From Lewinella sp. IMCC34191 (GTDB lineage Bacteria; Bacteroidota; Bacteroidia; Chitinophagales; Saprospiraceae), in the NCBI RefSeq assembly GCF_003390935.1, contig NZ_QNQZ01000003.1, positions 186,001-250,000 on the forward strand: a stretch of DNA of 64,000 bases, read 5' to 3'. The position numbers were made by a program, and so were the translations under genes. The first letter of the stretch is position 1. The number at the start of each line of letters is the position of its first letter. Below the pieces are notes generated by a model, which saw only the letters and a list, made by a program, of their open reading frames with translations, was not told where the DNA came from and ran no database searches. Below are positions 35,643-45,335 of this stretch, in pieces.

Positions 35643-36359
35643 TTAGACGTCCGTGTATTCTACTTCGAAGGTATAGCGCGAGTCTTCCTCATTACTTCGG
35701 TAAGAGCGGGTCTCTGAAAGGCTACCATCTCCCCTCCTATTTTTGTAAACGTTCCTTTCAATGGAATATGCATGGTGCAATGTCGCCAGCGAAGTTTCGG
35801 GAGTTTGCTGTTCCTGGGAGTAGTTTGTCCAGTCGATGGATCCGGTAAGCGGGGTGTCGAGGTCGATATGCCAGAGGTCCAATGCGACGAGGTCTTCTCC
35901 CGCAAATGAAGACCCGCTGTTCCTTCCATTCGGTCTTAATACCTTATCGTACGAGCCTATCCCGAATGGCCCTTCGGGATACGATCCTAGGCTGACACTA
36001 GGTAGGCAAGCGCGCTCGATTCTATCCCGCATGGTTCGTTCGATTCGCAGCGCCTGGTTTTTGTTCCTGGCTGAACCATCAATTTCTAACATGACCATAA
36101 TGACTTCGAGCGCGTCGTAATCAGATGAAGACCTTTCATTAATGCTCATCGGGTACTGAAATACAAAGGCCTCTCCCGTGTCCATATCATCCGCCCAGCG
36201 AAGTCTATAATCCCGGTAACCGGCAGCGTACGTCCAGCCGCTAATTCTTGACGAGTGCTTCGTAAGGGGCAAGGCTGCCAGAAAAAATGCGATGGAATCT
36301 GATCCCAAACCGTCCGTCTCTTCATTACACCTAAACCCTCGTATCTTAAGATTGAACAT
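35643..36359 (-). CDS. Hypothetical protein, unknown
   Basis: The protein has 238 residues from an ATG. It starts MFNLKIRGFRCNEETDGLGSD, a pattern I recall from poorly characterised proteins in which L-x-C-x-E-T-D-x-x-G-S-D begins a C2-like or calcium-binding strand region. There is no signal peptide or TM helix. It lies between the trmD remnant and a gap of about 530 nt. I cannot give a function. Confidence 0.6.
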   Translation of the reverse strand: MFNLKIRGFRCNEETDGLGSDSIAFFLAALPLTKHSSRISGWTYAAGYRDYRLRWADDMDTGEAFVFQYPMSINERSSSDYDALEVIMVMLEIDGSARNKNQALRIERTMRDRIERACLPSVSLGSYPEGPFGIGSYDKVLRPNGRNSGSSFAGEDLVALDLWHIDLDTPLTGSIDWTNYSQEQQTPETSLATLHHAYSIERNVYKNRRGDGSLSETRSYRSNEEDSRYTFEVEYTDV

Positions 36360-36886
36360 CGCTATTACATTATTTAAAAATGATTAGTTAAGAGCCGGAG
36401 CCAGTGAAACAAGTCGCTTATGATAACAGGCTCCCCAAGCGTAGCAGGCAACCGCCATTTTGGGCCGGCTTCAAAACAGATTGCTCCCTCCGGTTACGTT
36501 GCCCGCTCACGCTAGCGATGCCTCCCTGCCGGTGTCGTTTACACTTGATGTCTTGGTGAGTGTTTTCGTTACGCCATATCCTAAGACATAGACAGTATCT
36601 GTGACGTACCGAATGCGGGGATAAGTTTTGGGGGAGCAGGGAGAGAGGAGCTCATGTAGCGGCGGCCCGTCATCCGGAGTAAGGGACGGGGAATTAACAG
36701 AAATAATTCACTTACAGAGAGCTGTATGGGTCACAATGATTAAGGCGCTACGCCGTGATACTGGTCGGCCTGTGCTATTTGCTTCCGGTTCACGCCGATA
36801 TTGGCGTTCCGGACGGTGGGCCGTGGGTTAAATTAGTGAACCCGGATGCCCCCTCAGCGATTGGAAATTACCGTTGGGGTGGGCAG
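36360..36886. other. Eroded intergenic region with no recognised gene
   Basis: These 527 nt lie between the unknown gene and trmD. Short frames are present but none has a family motif or good codon pattern. The base composition varies along the stretch, which could reflect old insertion or decay like that at the nearby trmD copy. Confidence 0.4.
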
Positions 36887-37567
36887 CTAGTCGTCCCCTA
36901 GCAAATCCGGCCGCCGCAACCGCGTACGCTCCTCCGCCTGCTCCTGCCGCCACTCCTCGATGGCCGGGGTATTACCACTCCGTAAAACTTCCGGCACTTC
37001 CCTACCCCGCCACTCCGCCGGACGGGTGTAAACGGGCGGGGCCAGCAGGTCGTCCTGGAAGGTATCGGTGAGCGCACTGGTTTCGTCGCCGATCACCCCG
37101 GGGAGCAGTCGACCAATACTGTCTACCACGATGGCCGCGGCCAGTTCTCCGCCGGAGAGCACATAGTCGCCAATGCTGATTTCCAGGGTAACGTACTCCT
37201 CCCGGATACGCTCGTCGATGCCTTTGTAATGGCCGCATATCAGGAGCAGGTTTTCGCTCATGCTCAAGCGATTGGCGCGGGCCTGGGTGTAGCGTTCTCC
37301 GTCCGGGGTGAGGTAGATGATCTCATCATATGTCCGCTTAGCCTTCAACTCGTCGATCAGCGCGGCCAGCGGTTCACAACGCATCACCATACCGGCCCCG
37401 CCGCCGAATTGGTAGTCGTCGGTACTGTTATGTTTGCCAAGGCCGTAGGGTCGTAGATCATGTACCTGTACCGTGAGGAGGTCTTTTTCCTGCGCTCGCC
37501 GCAATATGGAATGCGTGAGCGGGCTATCGAGAAGCTCGGGAACTACGGTGATGATGTCGAAGTGCAT
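36887..37567 (-). CDS. trmD: TrmD, tRNA (guanine37-N1) methyltransferase
   Basis: The protein has 226 residues from the ATG at 37567. It starts [21 protein letters not shown] and contains the trefoil-knot SAM site: FGGGAGMVM, then [15 protein letters not shown] and [12 protein letters not shown], and D-S-I-G-R-L-L-P-G. The length is within the family range. It methylates G37 of tRNAs reading CUN, CCN and CGG, and is essential in most bacteria. Five tandem 7-nt repeats touch the start codon directly, which is unusual. A TTG-started longer frame would translate the repeat and is rejected. Confidence 0.95.
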   Translation of the reverse strand: MHFDIITVVPELLDSPLTHSILRRAQEKDLLTVQVHDLRPYGLGKHNSTDDYQFGGGAGMVMRCEPLAALIDELKAKRTYDEIIYLTPDGERYTQARANRLSMSENLLLICGHYKGIDERIREEYVTLEISIGDYVLSGGELAAAIVVDSIGRLLPGVIGDETSALTDTFQDDLLAPPVYTRPAEWRGREVPEVLRSGNTPAIEEWRQEQAEERTRLRRPDLLGDD

Positions 37568-37606
37568 GCGGGGTGCGGGGTGCGGGGTGCGGGGTGCGGG
37601 GTGCGG
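37568..37606 (-). repeat. Five tandem 7-nt repeats abutting the trmD start codon
   Basis: On the plus strand GCGGGGT is repeated five times (37568-37602) and then GCGG. On the coding strand the last ACCCCGC unit touches the ATG with no spacer, so it occupies the place of the ribosome-binding region. Short tandem repeats of 7 nt can gain or lose units; here that would change the leader but not the reading frame of the ATG-started protein. Confidence 0.85.
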
Positions 37607-37630
37607 CAAATTTAGGCAATCGGACGAATG

Positions 37631-38671
37631 CTAGCCGAACCACCAGGGCTCGTTGACCGCCGGTTGCAGCATACGATCGGCCAGACCGTGTTTGTTCATG
37701 ATCTTCGTGGCCCAGAGAATGGGTTCGGAAGCCGGCTCGTTACTCAGGTCGTAGGTGCCGTGGTGCATGGGCCACCAGTAGGTAGCCCCCAGGTCACGGT
37801 AGCCGGTGAACGCCTCGGAGGGATTGGCGTGATTGCTGCGCATCATGAATTCGGGTTTGTACGCCCCGATGCCGATCATAGCCACGTCGATGTGGGGGAA
37901 GAGCTCTCCAATTTCTTTCCAGTAATCGGTCAGGGCGCTGTCGCCGCCGAAATAGATGGTTCTTTTTTCGCCGGCACCACCGTTTTGGGATGGCGTCTCC
38001 TGTGGTGATACCTCGATCATGAAGCTTCCCCACAACCGCCGGTTAAAGTCCGTCAGGCCGCGGCGGCACCAGTGGCGGGCGGGAAGAAAGGTGATCGTTA
38101 CGCCATTATCCGAAAGTAAAAATTGCTGATACCAGGCCGCTTCCTCAATGGGCGTATCCCCCACCCACTCGCCGATAATGTCGGAGAGGCGGAGCGGAGC
38201 CAGTATCTTCTTAATCTCGTTATTGGCGCAGATCGTGCGGAGGCACTTCTCGTCTACGTGGTCGCGGTGGTCGTGGGAAAGCAGCAAGTAATCGATGCCG
38301 GTCAGATCCGCATAATCAAAGGGCGGCGAAACCCGCCGGCGGAAAAAGGGCATATCCTCCAGCTGCGGATCGGTCAGGTAGCGCTCCCCGTTGAATTGCA
38401 TCAGGTAGCAGGCGTGCCCCAGCCAGACGATCCAGTTGGCCGTACGGTCGTTGAGATAGTCCGTATTGCCATTCACCGATGGTGCCCAGGTATCCGCCTT
38501 CTTCTCCGCGCGCTGGGGATTGGGCAGCAGCATCATGCGCATCACCGAAGTCCATTCCGGTTCGAAGGGATCGTGGAGATACTGAAACTGCTTGTCCTCC
38601 ATCGGATTACCGCGCCAGCTATCCGCTAGTTTGGGATGAATAGGTAAATCGGGATTAAGCAAGTATTCCAT
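37631..38671 (-). CDS. MBL-fold metallo-hydrolase (NAPE-PLD/UlaG-like)
   Basis: The protein has 346 residues. It has the metallo-beta-lactamase signature HDHRDHVD (LLLSHDHRDHVDEK), a further RHWCRRGLTDFNRRLWGSF segment typical of the NAPE-PLD-like branch, GGDSALTDYWKEIG, and a late PMHHGTYDLS histidine pair. Such enzymes hydrolyse phosphodiester or lactone bonds; substrate unknown. No signal peptide, so cytoplasmic. Single gene, possibly followed by trmD. Confidence 0.88.
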   Translation of the reverse strand: MEYLLNPDLPIHPKLADSWRGNPMEDKQFQYLHDPFEPEWTSVMRMMLLPNPQRAEKKADTWAPSVNGNTDYLNDRTANWIVWLGHACYLMQFNGERYLTDPQLEDMPFFRRRVSPPFDYADLTGIDYLLLSHDHRDHVDEKCLRTICANNEIKKILAPLRLSDIIGEWVGDTPIEEAAWYQQFLLSDNGVTITFLPARHWCRRGLTDFNRRLWGSFMIEVSPQETPSQNGGAGEKRTIYFGGDSALTDYWKEIGELFPHIDVAMIGIGAYKPEFMMRSNHANPSEAFTGYRDLGATYWWPMHHGTYDLSNEPASEPILWATKIMNKHGLADRMLQPAVNEPWWFG

Positions 38672-38729
38672 AAACGTTTCACTGGGATTATATCCACAGG
38701 AAAGGCCTACCCGCCCGCATTGTTTTTTG

Positions 38730-40109
38730 CTACCGACTCATTCGATAGGCCCGCGTCGTGATGTAGTACTTGGTAAGCATGTTGGTGCGCTCCCATTCGG
38801 GTACGTCACCCGATTCGAGGTAGGTCAAAAACTGCCGCATGACCTGACCGAAGTGCGCCTCGTGCCCGCTGCGAAGACGATCGGGGACGGTAATTTCGTA
38901 GCCGTCGTCCGTCACCCGGTAATCGATCCCCGGAAACACGACCTGCATTTCCATAAGTGCCTGCTCGATAGCCGCATCGTTCGGTGCGCCCTTCGGTTCG
39001 ATATACAAGGTGGGTATGTATTGCTGGTCCGCATCCTGCCGAATAACCAGATCGGCCAGGCTGCCCCGCATCATGGAATAGTGCGTGTCCGCCGCCCCCG
39101 GTGGTGCCTCGAAGTTCCAAGTGACGGACGCTTTGGCATGAACGTTCCGTACCCTGAAGTCAATTTCGCCGTTGGCATAAACTTGTAGCGCGCCGTTGCT
39201 GACATCCCCCTGCAATGATTCCGGAAAGTCTTTCAGACCGGTGACTTTGGAAAATTGCTCGCGGATTAGATCGGTCGACCACCTACGGGCATCCAGTACC
39301 TCCACCTCGTTGGTGTCGATCGGTTCCCCGGGGAAGGTTTCCCAAAGAATGAGGTCCACCAGGTGGGTAGCCACGTCGACGATACCCTCCCCCTGCTGGC
39401 GCACGTCGAAGAACCAGTCCGGCCGGATAAGCGGGGCCCCGGACACTTCCTTACTGAAGTGATGGACGCTCTCCTTGGATATTGCGGGTTCGTCAACCGT
39501 GCCGTCCACTAGCTTTCCGAAGACATTCTCCTGTCGCGAAAAGGCCTGTTGGAGCATCGTCGTGATCTCGTAGCGTTCGGTCATGATATCGTACAGCAGC
39601 AGGTCGCGCTCTTCCGCCTCGGCCATCGTGCGTCTGAGTAGTTCGTACTCCGCCGGTTCAATGACCATCGGTTTATCAGCCAGGACGTTGAGTCCGTTCT
39701 CGACGGCTTCGGCGATGTACTCCGTCTTGCGGCCGTTATTGCCCGATAGCACGACTACGTTTCCCGGCTTTTCGGCCAGCATGCGCTCGAAAAAGTCGGG
39801 GCCGCGGTAGACGACCTCCTCCCATGCCGTTGGATTGTCCGCCTGATTGTAACGCTCGATTCGTTCAAGGTGCAGATCCACGTCACTCCCCTCCGGCGCA
39901 TATACATGGACGGTCGAATCCACCTGCGGATACATCGACTTCTGTACCAGGGCGGCATGAAAGTGGCCGGGGTCGAGGGTGATGAGCCGGACGGGTTCGG
40001 CATCTTCCCGATCGCCAGGCGAAGAGGTAGTCATCATATCGCTCGTTTGGTTACCGCCGGCACAGCTGAGAAGACCGCCGAAGAGGCACAGCGCGAGAAC
40101 TAATTTCAT
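38730..40109 (-). CDS. Gfo/Idh/MocA-type oxidoreductase lipoprotein with putative C-terminal domain
   Basis: The protein has 459 residues. Residues 1-16 are a lipoprotein signal (LLSCAGG, cysteine at about 16). The Rossmann part reads VVLSGNNGRKTEYIAEAVENG and LADKPMVIEP, the Gfo/Idh/MocA EKP-like site. The C-terminal half matches the putative oxidoreductase C-terminal domain seen in Bacteroidota. It may act on sugar-derived substrates in the periplasm. It is the last gene of the operon beginning at 43472 and follows the next gene by 15 nt. Confidence 0.85.
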   Translation of the reverse strand: MKLVLALCLFGGLLSCAGGNQTSDMMTTSSPGDREDAEPVRLITLDPGHFHAALVQKSMYPQVDSTVHVYAPEGSDVDLHLERIERYNQADNPTAWEEVVYRGPDFFERMLAEKPGNVVVLSGNNGRKTEYIAEAVENGLNVLADKPMVIEPAEYELLRRTMAEAEERDLLLYDIMTERYEITTMLQQAFSRQENVFGKLVDGTVDEPAISKESVHHFSKEVSGAPLIRPDWFFDVRQQGEGIVDVATHLVDLILWETFPGEPIDTNEVEVLDARRWSTDLIREQFSKVTGLKDFPESLQGDVSNGALQVYANGEIDFRVRNVHAKASVTWNFEAPPGAADTHYSMMRGSLADLVIRQDADQQYIPTLYIEPKGAPNDAAIEQALMEMQVVFPGIDYRVTDDGYEITVPDRLRSGHEAHFGQVMRQFLTYLESGDVPEWERTNMLTKYYITTRAYRMSR

Positions 40110-40124
40110 AACACACAGACTGAT

Positions 40125-41513
40125 TTATCCACGGGCAAGCACGGGAATATTTTCGTAACCGTACGGCCAGCGTTGGGAGCGCGAGAGCATCCGGTTGGCC
40201 TCGTCGTCGTTGCTGAAGCGTTCGTTTACCGGATCCCATTCCAGTTTGCGGGGCAACTTCATCGCAATATGGGAGATCAGGCAGGCGGTACACGAACGGT
40301 GGGCCACCTCGGCCGGCGAGATCGTCCGTTCTCGGGATTTCATACAATCCAGCCAGTTCGTGTGCTGCTCCGGGCTGGCGTACAGCCGAATGTCGTCTTC
40401 CCAGATCTTCAGGGCGTCCGGGTCGGTCAGGCTGGTTTGGAAAGCTTCGGAGCCCGCGAAGTTCGGGTCGCTGGCGGTCACGGCGACGTCGCCCCGGGAG
40501 ACGAAGATGTGGCCGTCGGTTCCTTCGAAGCGGACGCCGTTCGGATACTCTCCGTCGATGGTCATCTCCACCCCGTTGGCGTATTTGGCGGTGACGTGGT
40601 AGGGACCGTGTACGTTCCACAGTCCTTCCAGGGGGAAGCTGGCCGTCGCGTCCAACTCGATCGGACCGGTGTACTCGGTATCCATACCCCAGTGGGCGAT
40701 ATCGAGGTGGTGAACGCCCCAGCCGGTGATCATGCCCGCGCCGAACTGTTCGCAGCGCAGCCACCCGGGGCGGGAAAAGCCTTCCTGGGGGTGTACGCGG
40801 TCGACGGTGTACGGCACGTCGGGCGTAGAGCCCAGCCACATCGCGTAGTTCAAGTTCTCCGGCACGGGCATCGGGGTCGGATCACCGCCGGACGGATCGC
40901 TGGGCAGCCCGATACGGACCGACGTGAGCCGACCGATCCGCCCGTTACGCACCAGCTCGCAGGCGTGCCGGAACTGCGGCCAGGGATCCATGGACCGTTG
41001 CTGACTGCCAAGTTGGAATACCACCCCGCTGCGGTGCACGATATCGCTCATCATGCGCCCCTCCTCCACCGTCAGCGAAGTGGGTTTCTGGAGGTAGATG
41101 TCTTTGCCCGCCAGCGCCGCCTCGATGGCCGGCTGGGCGTGCCAGTGATCGGGTGTGGAGATGATGACCCCGTCGAGGTCTTCGTTCGCCAGCAGCTCGC
41201 GGTAATCATCGTAGGTAGTGACCGTGACCTTATCGTCGGGGCGGTTTTCCCGGTACCAGGATTCGATGAAGGTCTTACCCAGGTCCTTGCGCTTGCTGTC
41301 CACGTCGCATACGGCCATTACCCGGGCGCTTTCGTTTTTCATGGTCTGTGGCAGGTCGTGCCCCCGCGCGATCCGGCCGCAACCGATCTGCCCGATGTTG
41401 AGCCGGTTGCTGGGGGCCAGCGGACCGCGTAGCACGTGCGCCGGCACGATAGTCGGAAAGGCGGTTGCCGCGGCGACGGCCAATGAATTTTTAATAAGGG
41501 ATCGACGGTTCAT
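40125..41513 (-). CDS. Gfo/Idh/MocA family oxidoreductase with Tat signal
   Basis: The protein has 462 residues. It starts with a twin-arginine signal (NRRSLIKNSLAVAAATAF), followed by the Rossmann motif GQIGCGRIARGHD and the conserved YLQKPTS (EKP-type) active site. Proteins of this class are NAD-dependent sugar or cyclitol dehydrogenases; export by Tat suggests the cofactor is bound before transport. It lies just after the ThuA segment (7 nt) in one operon. The substrate is not evident, but the neighbouring DUF6807/ThuA gene is often found in sugar catabolic loci. Confidence 0.88.
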   Translation of the reverse strand: MNRRSLIKNSLAVAAATAFPTIVPAHVLRGPLAPSNRLNIGQIGCGRIARGHDLPQTMKNESARVMAVCDVDSKRKDLGKTFIESWYRENRPDDKVTVTTYDDYRELLANEDLDGVIISTPDHWHAQPAIEAALAGKDIYLQKPTSLTVEEGRMMSDIVHRSGVVFQLGSQQRSMDPWPQFRHACELVRNGRIGRLTSVRIGLPSDPSGGDPTPMPVPENLNYAMWLGSTPDVPYTVDRVHPQEGFSRPGWLRCEQFGAGMITGWGVHHLDIAHWGMDTEYTGPIELDATASFPLEGLWNVHGPYHVTAKYANGVEMTIDGEYPNGVRFEGTDGHIFVSRGDVAVTASDPNFAGSEAFQTSLTDPDALKIWEDDIRLYASPEQHTNWLDCMKSRERTISPAEVAHRSCTACLISHIAMKLPRKLEWDPVNERFSNDDEANRMLSRSQRWPYGYENIPVLARG

Positions 41514-41519
41514 AGCTGT

Positions 41520-41771
41520 TTATTTAGACGGGGAAGCGGCCCATTCGATGCCGCCGAGAAGGTGCCGTAGAAAAAGTGGATCGCGGTAGTGCTCGCTGCG
41601 GTGACCGAGGGCGGTATACCACTGCCGGCCACCGTGGGCGGTATTGTACCAGGCGGCCGGGAAGTACGCACCAAAGGTCTCACCGGGATAGTCCTCCGAC
41701 CGATCGTCGTCCACCGTTGTCAAATCCGCCGCGAGCAGCACGTGATTGGCCGGGTTCAGGTGGGTCATGTA
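41520..41771 (-). pseudogene. ThuA domain C-terminal part beyond an in-frame TAA
   Basis: An 82-residue frame (MTHLNPANHVLLAADLT to LLGGIEWAA) is the missing end of the ThuA domain: it holds the HGGRQWYTALGH segment and the last helix. It is in the same frame as the upstream gene, separated only by the TAA at 41772-41774 and one codon (TAC). The expected junction is DEC-Y-Y-MTHLNP, so one base change (TAC or TAT to TAA) would explain it. It is probably not translated alone, unless an internal start is used. Confidence 0.75.
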
Positions 41772-43472
41772 TTAGCACTCGTCGTCGCGGATGTGCCAGG
41801 TGGAGGGCAGGAATTCAGTGGAGGGATGACTGTCGTCCAGGACAACTACGTCGAAATCCTGGCGCTTCGGATGCCGGAAGAATCGCCCGCCTAATGTCTC
41901 CGCGAACCAGGGCCAGTCGCGTTCGCTCCCGCAGGCAGAGTGTATTCCGACCAGCCCGCCACCCGAGCGGATGTAGGCTTGCAGCGCTTCGCGTTGTGCG
42001 GGGGTGTCGAAGATGCGGTTGTTGGTATTCGAGAGCACGAGCACGTCGTATTCCGCCAGGCCCTCCGCGCTGAACACGCCCGCGTCGTCAGTAGCCGTAA
42101 CGTCGAAGTCGTTGTCCCGGCCAAGCCCCTTTAGCGCTTCCACGCTGGCGGGAATGTTCTCGTGCACGTAGCCTTCGCCGTTGCGGGTATATACCAGCAC
42201 CTTCTTTCCTTCCAGTATTCCGCTACGATCGGTCCGCCGGACCCGGGGTGGATAGGCGAAATCCTGCCAGATTCGGTTCGCGGCTACGGTATCTAACTGC
42301 CCGTCGTAAACGTACAGCCGGTAGTTGCGCTCGTAGGTCCGGCCGGATTGCAGGACGTAGTCGCGGTCCTGGGCCGGATTGAAGTTCACGAATACATTTT
42401 CCTTGCCCTCGTTAGCCCCGGTGGGCCAGATCCTGATTTGCTCCGGCGCATTGAAGTTGTCCGGGTGGGTCATCATCAGCAAGCCGGCCCGACCTGCCTC
42501 GGTGGGGCCTTCCACCTTGACCCAGCGGGCGCGTGTACCGTTACCGTCGGCCTTGCCGTAGCCCGCCGAGGTGATCAGGTCGACGTTATCGTCCTGCCAT
42601 TCCGGAGTGGCGCGGATCGAAAAGCCCTGGTAGCGGTAGGCTTCCACGGTAAGCGGGTCGGCGGTGATGTTCTGCTGTCTGAGGCGGAAGTCGGCCAGGT
42701 AGCCCGCCGCCCCCGCTTCGCTTCCATATACCCGCAGGTCGACGGTCTCGTCCAGCACCTCCGTAGGGTCTTCCCGCACCGCGCTGTCGCGGAAGATCAG
42801 ATAGGTCCGGTCGGCTATCAGGTCACCGTGAACGCTTCCCCCCTGCACGGCGCGGACTCCCCGGGCGTCGACGGTACCCTGTCCTCTCGCGAGGTTCCAG
42901 AAGTCGATCTCCCGGTCACGGAACTTGGTATGGGTCCAGGGACCCCACACGCCGTAGTGATGGTAGTGGTCGGGGGCTTGGATGCGCGTCACCGTGGCCC
43001 CGTTAAGTGTACGTAGGGGATGGACGAACCCGCCCCGCGAAAAAATGGGATCGACACCCGGAGGAACGTCCACGGCCGCATCCTGGTAGGTCAGCACCTC
43101 CCGATCGCCGATCCTGAAGACCACCTTCCCGTCGGTTTCCGTGGCCGTAACGCCGCGGCTCCCGCTTGTACTGGCCGCTTCCCGGGTAAGCGTGTAGGTT
43201 CTTTCGGAACCGGCGGCGGTTTGCCCGAGCTGCCAGCATAATTGCCGTCCGTCGTACTGCGTAGGGACCGCGCGCGACTGCCCGTCGGTGGTTTCCACGA
43301 GCGCATACTCCCCGCCGGCTTGTAGTTCGATCTCCGTACACACCGGCGCGTTCAACCGGTCAAACGGGCCGGCCTCCACCACGAAGGTGGCTATCGGGGA
43401 TTGGCTCTGCCCCCGCAACAGGGCAAGGAATAGCAAAAAGCTGCTCAGAAGCAGCAATCGAATGTTGTGCAT
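41772..43472 (-). CDS. DUF6807 (PmoA-like)-ThuA fusion, truncated by an internal stop
   Basis: The protein has 566 residues from the ATG at 43472, which begins a signal peptide (MHNIRLLLLSSFLLFLALL). A longer frame upstream is rejected. The DUF6807 (PmoA-like) part covers about 30-330 (RGGFVHPLRTLNG, YHHYGVWGPWTH), followed by the ThuA part (KVLVYTRNGEGYVHENIPAS, then SGGGLVGIHSACGSE and TEFLPSTWHI), which ends at DDEC then TAA. The remaining 82 residues of ThuA continue in frame beyond the stop. ThuA proteins are linked to trehalose and other sugar use. The gene starts the minus-strand operon 264 nt from the divergent GH43 gene. Confidence 0.8.
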   Translation of the reverse strand: MHNIRLLLLSSFLLFLALLRGQSQSPIATFVVEAGPFDRLNAPVCTEIELQAGGEYALVETTDGQSRAVPTQYDGRQLCWQLGQTAAGSERTYTLTREAASTSGSRGVTATETDGKVVFRIGDREVLTYQDAAVDVPPGVDPIFSRGGFVHPLRTLNGATVTRIQAPDHYHHYGVWGPWTHTKFRDREIDFWNLARGQGTVDARGVRAVQGGSVHGDLIADRTYLIFRDSAVREDPTEVLDETVDLRVYGSEAGAAGYLADFRLRQQNITADPLTVEAYRYQGFSIRATPEWQDDNVDLITSAGYGKADGNGTRARWVKVEGPTEAGRAGLLMMTHPDNFNAPEQIRIWPTGANEGKENVFVNFNPAQDRDYVLQSGRTYERNYRLYVYDGQLDTVAANRIWQDFAYPPRVRRTDRSGILEGKKVLVYTRNGEGYVHENIPASVEALKGLGRDNDFDVTATDDAGVFSAEGLAEYDVLVLSNTNNRIFDTPAQREALQAYIRSGGGLVGIHSACGSERDWPWFAETLGGRFFRHPKRQDFDVVVLDDSHPSTEFLPSTWHIRDDEC

Positions 43473-43736
43473 GATCGAAGTTGAAGACCAAGCCAATATA
43501 AACCTTCTGTAACCAAAAGATGGCGGCGGAGCGCAGGTAAAGTGCCTAATTCCGGGCGGATCGCGGGTCACGCGCAAAAAACCGCTACACCAAAGTGAAA
43601 TATTGCACGGTCCCTCCGTGAACGTCCATGGTACATTTGGTGCATTCCGCTTTCGGTTCGCCCCTTCGGTAGCCTAAAGCTTTTTTAGTCGATCACAGAT
43701 TCCGCCGCACCTGATCGCGGAACGCAAATTCTACCC

Positions 43737-45335
43737 GTGTCCCAGCGCCTTCTCTTTATTCTGCTGGCCTGCCTTTTCCTCCGCTCAAACGCGACGGCCC
43801 AGGTTCGCCCGGCCGACAACGGAGATGGCACCTACACCAATCCCATCCTCCACGCGGATTATTCCGACCCCGACGTGGTGCGGGTAGGCGACGATTTTTA
43901 CATGACCGCATCCAGCTTTAATACGGCTCCCGGTCTCCCTATTCTGCACTCCCGCGACCTCGTCAACTGGAAGCTGATCAACTACGCTATCGACGTGCAG
44001 ACTCCTCTGGACACCTTCGCCCGTCCCCAGCACGGCAACGGCGTCTGGGCCCCGGCCATACGCTATCACGACGGGTCCTACTATATTTACTACGGCGATC
44101 CGGACTTCGGTATCTACATGGTCAGGACCGATGACCCCGCCGGTGACTGGGACGAACCGGTACGCGTACGCGCCGCCAGCGGGTGGATCGACCCCTGCCC
44201 CTTCTGGGATGACGATGGTAAGGCCTACCTGGTCCACGCCTTCGCCGGTAGTCGGGCCGGCATGAAGAGCGTAGTGGTGCTGCACGAGATGTCACCGGAT
44301 GGTACCGAGCTTCTGGACGACGGTGTCCTGGTCTTCGACGGGCACGAAAATCACGGCACCATGGAGGGAACGAAAATGCACAAGCGTAATGGCTACTACT
44401 ACATCCTGGCTCCGGCGGGAGGCGTGGCGACTGGCTGGCAGACCGTCCTTCGCTCCGAAAATGTCTACGGGCCTTACGAGGACAAGGTCGTGCTGCACCA
44501 GGGTGACACCGACGTGAACGGGCCCCACCAGGGTGCCTGGGTCGAACTGGAGAATGGCGATGACTGGTTCGTGCATTTTCAGGAGAAGCAGCCGTATGGC
44601 CGTATCGTCCACCTGCAGCCCGCACGCTGGGAGGATGACTGGCTGATGATCGGTGTCGATGGCAATGACGACGGGATCGGGGAGCCCGTGAGCACCTATA
44701 AGATGCCCAAAGCGGCGCAGCCATTCGATGACGCCGCCCCCCTTACGGACGACGAATTCAACCAACCAGAACTGGGATTGCAATGGCAGTGGCAGGCTAA
44801 CCCCGAGGCGGAATGGGCCTACCCTACCGCCATGGGCTTCCTGCGGCTAAATCCGGTGGTGGACCCAGGCTACCGGAATCTGTGGGACGCTCCCCACCTC
44901 TTGCTGACGAAGCTGCCGGCGGAGGCCTTTACCACTACCACCAAGGTCACTTTTCACCACCACTTCGCTAGCGAAAAGACCGGTCTTATCATGATGGGGC
45001 GCGACTACGCCTACATCGCCCTGGAACGGGAAGGCGACGAACTGGTGGTGAAGCAGGTGGTATGCGCAGACGCTGAGAACGGTGCCCCGGAAACCACCGT
45101 GGCTACGCAGCCGGTATCCACCGCAGAGGTTTACCTGCGCGTACGCATGGCGGCCGGTGGCGTTTGCCAGTTTTTCTTTAGTACCGACGGCCAATCCTTT
45201 ACCGAACTCGGGGAGCCCTTCCAGGCCCGGGAGGGGAAATGGATCGGCGCCAAAATGGGGCTCTTCGCTATTCGCGACACCCACGAAAATGACGGCGGCT
45301 ACGCCAATTACGACTGGTTCAGGACCGAAGAATGA
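43737..45335 (+). CDS. GH43-family glycoside hydrolase with C-terminal beta-sandwich (arabinan/xylan/galactan side-chain enzyme)
   Basis: The protein has 532 residues from a GTG start. A signal peptide covers about 1-21. The five-bladed propeller has the GH43 sites: general base in HADYSDPDVVRVG, pKa modulator region GWIDPCPFWDDDG, and the acid in GTMEGTKMHKRNG. The C-terminal 190 residues are a beta-sandwich of the type usual in the xylosidase/arabinosidase subfamilies. It probably removes arabinose or galactose from pectin side chains. It is the first gene of the pectin locus and overlaps the pectinesterase start by 4 nt. Confidence 0.9.
   Translation: MSQRLLFILLACLFLRSNATAQVRPADNGDGTYTNPILHADYSDPDVVRVGDDFYMTASSFNTAPGLPILHSRDLVNWKLINYAIDVQTPLDTFARPQHGNGVWAPAIRYHDGSYYIYYGDPDFGIYMVRTDDPAGDWDEPVRVRAASGWIDPCPFWDDDGKAYLVHAFAGSRAGMKSVVVLHEMSPDGTELLDDGVLVFDGHENHGTMEGTKMHKRNGYYYILAPAGGVATGWQTVLRSENVYGPYEDKVVLHQGDTDVNGPHQGAWVELENGDDWFVHFQEKQPYGRIVHLQPARWEDDWLMIGVDGNDDGIGEPVSTYKMPKAAQPFDDAAPLTDDEFNQPELGLQWQWQANPEAEWAYPTAMGFLRLNPVVDPGYRNLWDAPHLLLTKLPAEAFTTTTKVTFHHHFASEKTGLIMMGRDYAYIALEREGDELVVKQVVCADAENGAPETTVATQPVSTAEVYLRVRMAAGGVCQFFFSTDGQSFTELGEPFQAREGKWIGAKMGLFAIRDTHENDGGYANYDWFRTEE

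Noticed and set aside
36360-36886. Possible small RNA or IS remnant
   Set aside because: No conserved structure, terminal repeats or transposase motif could be seen.
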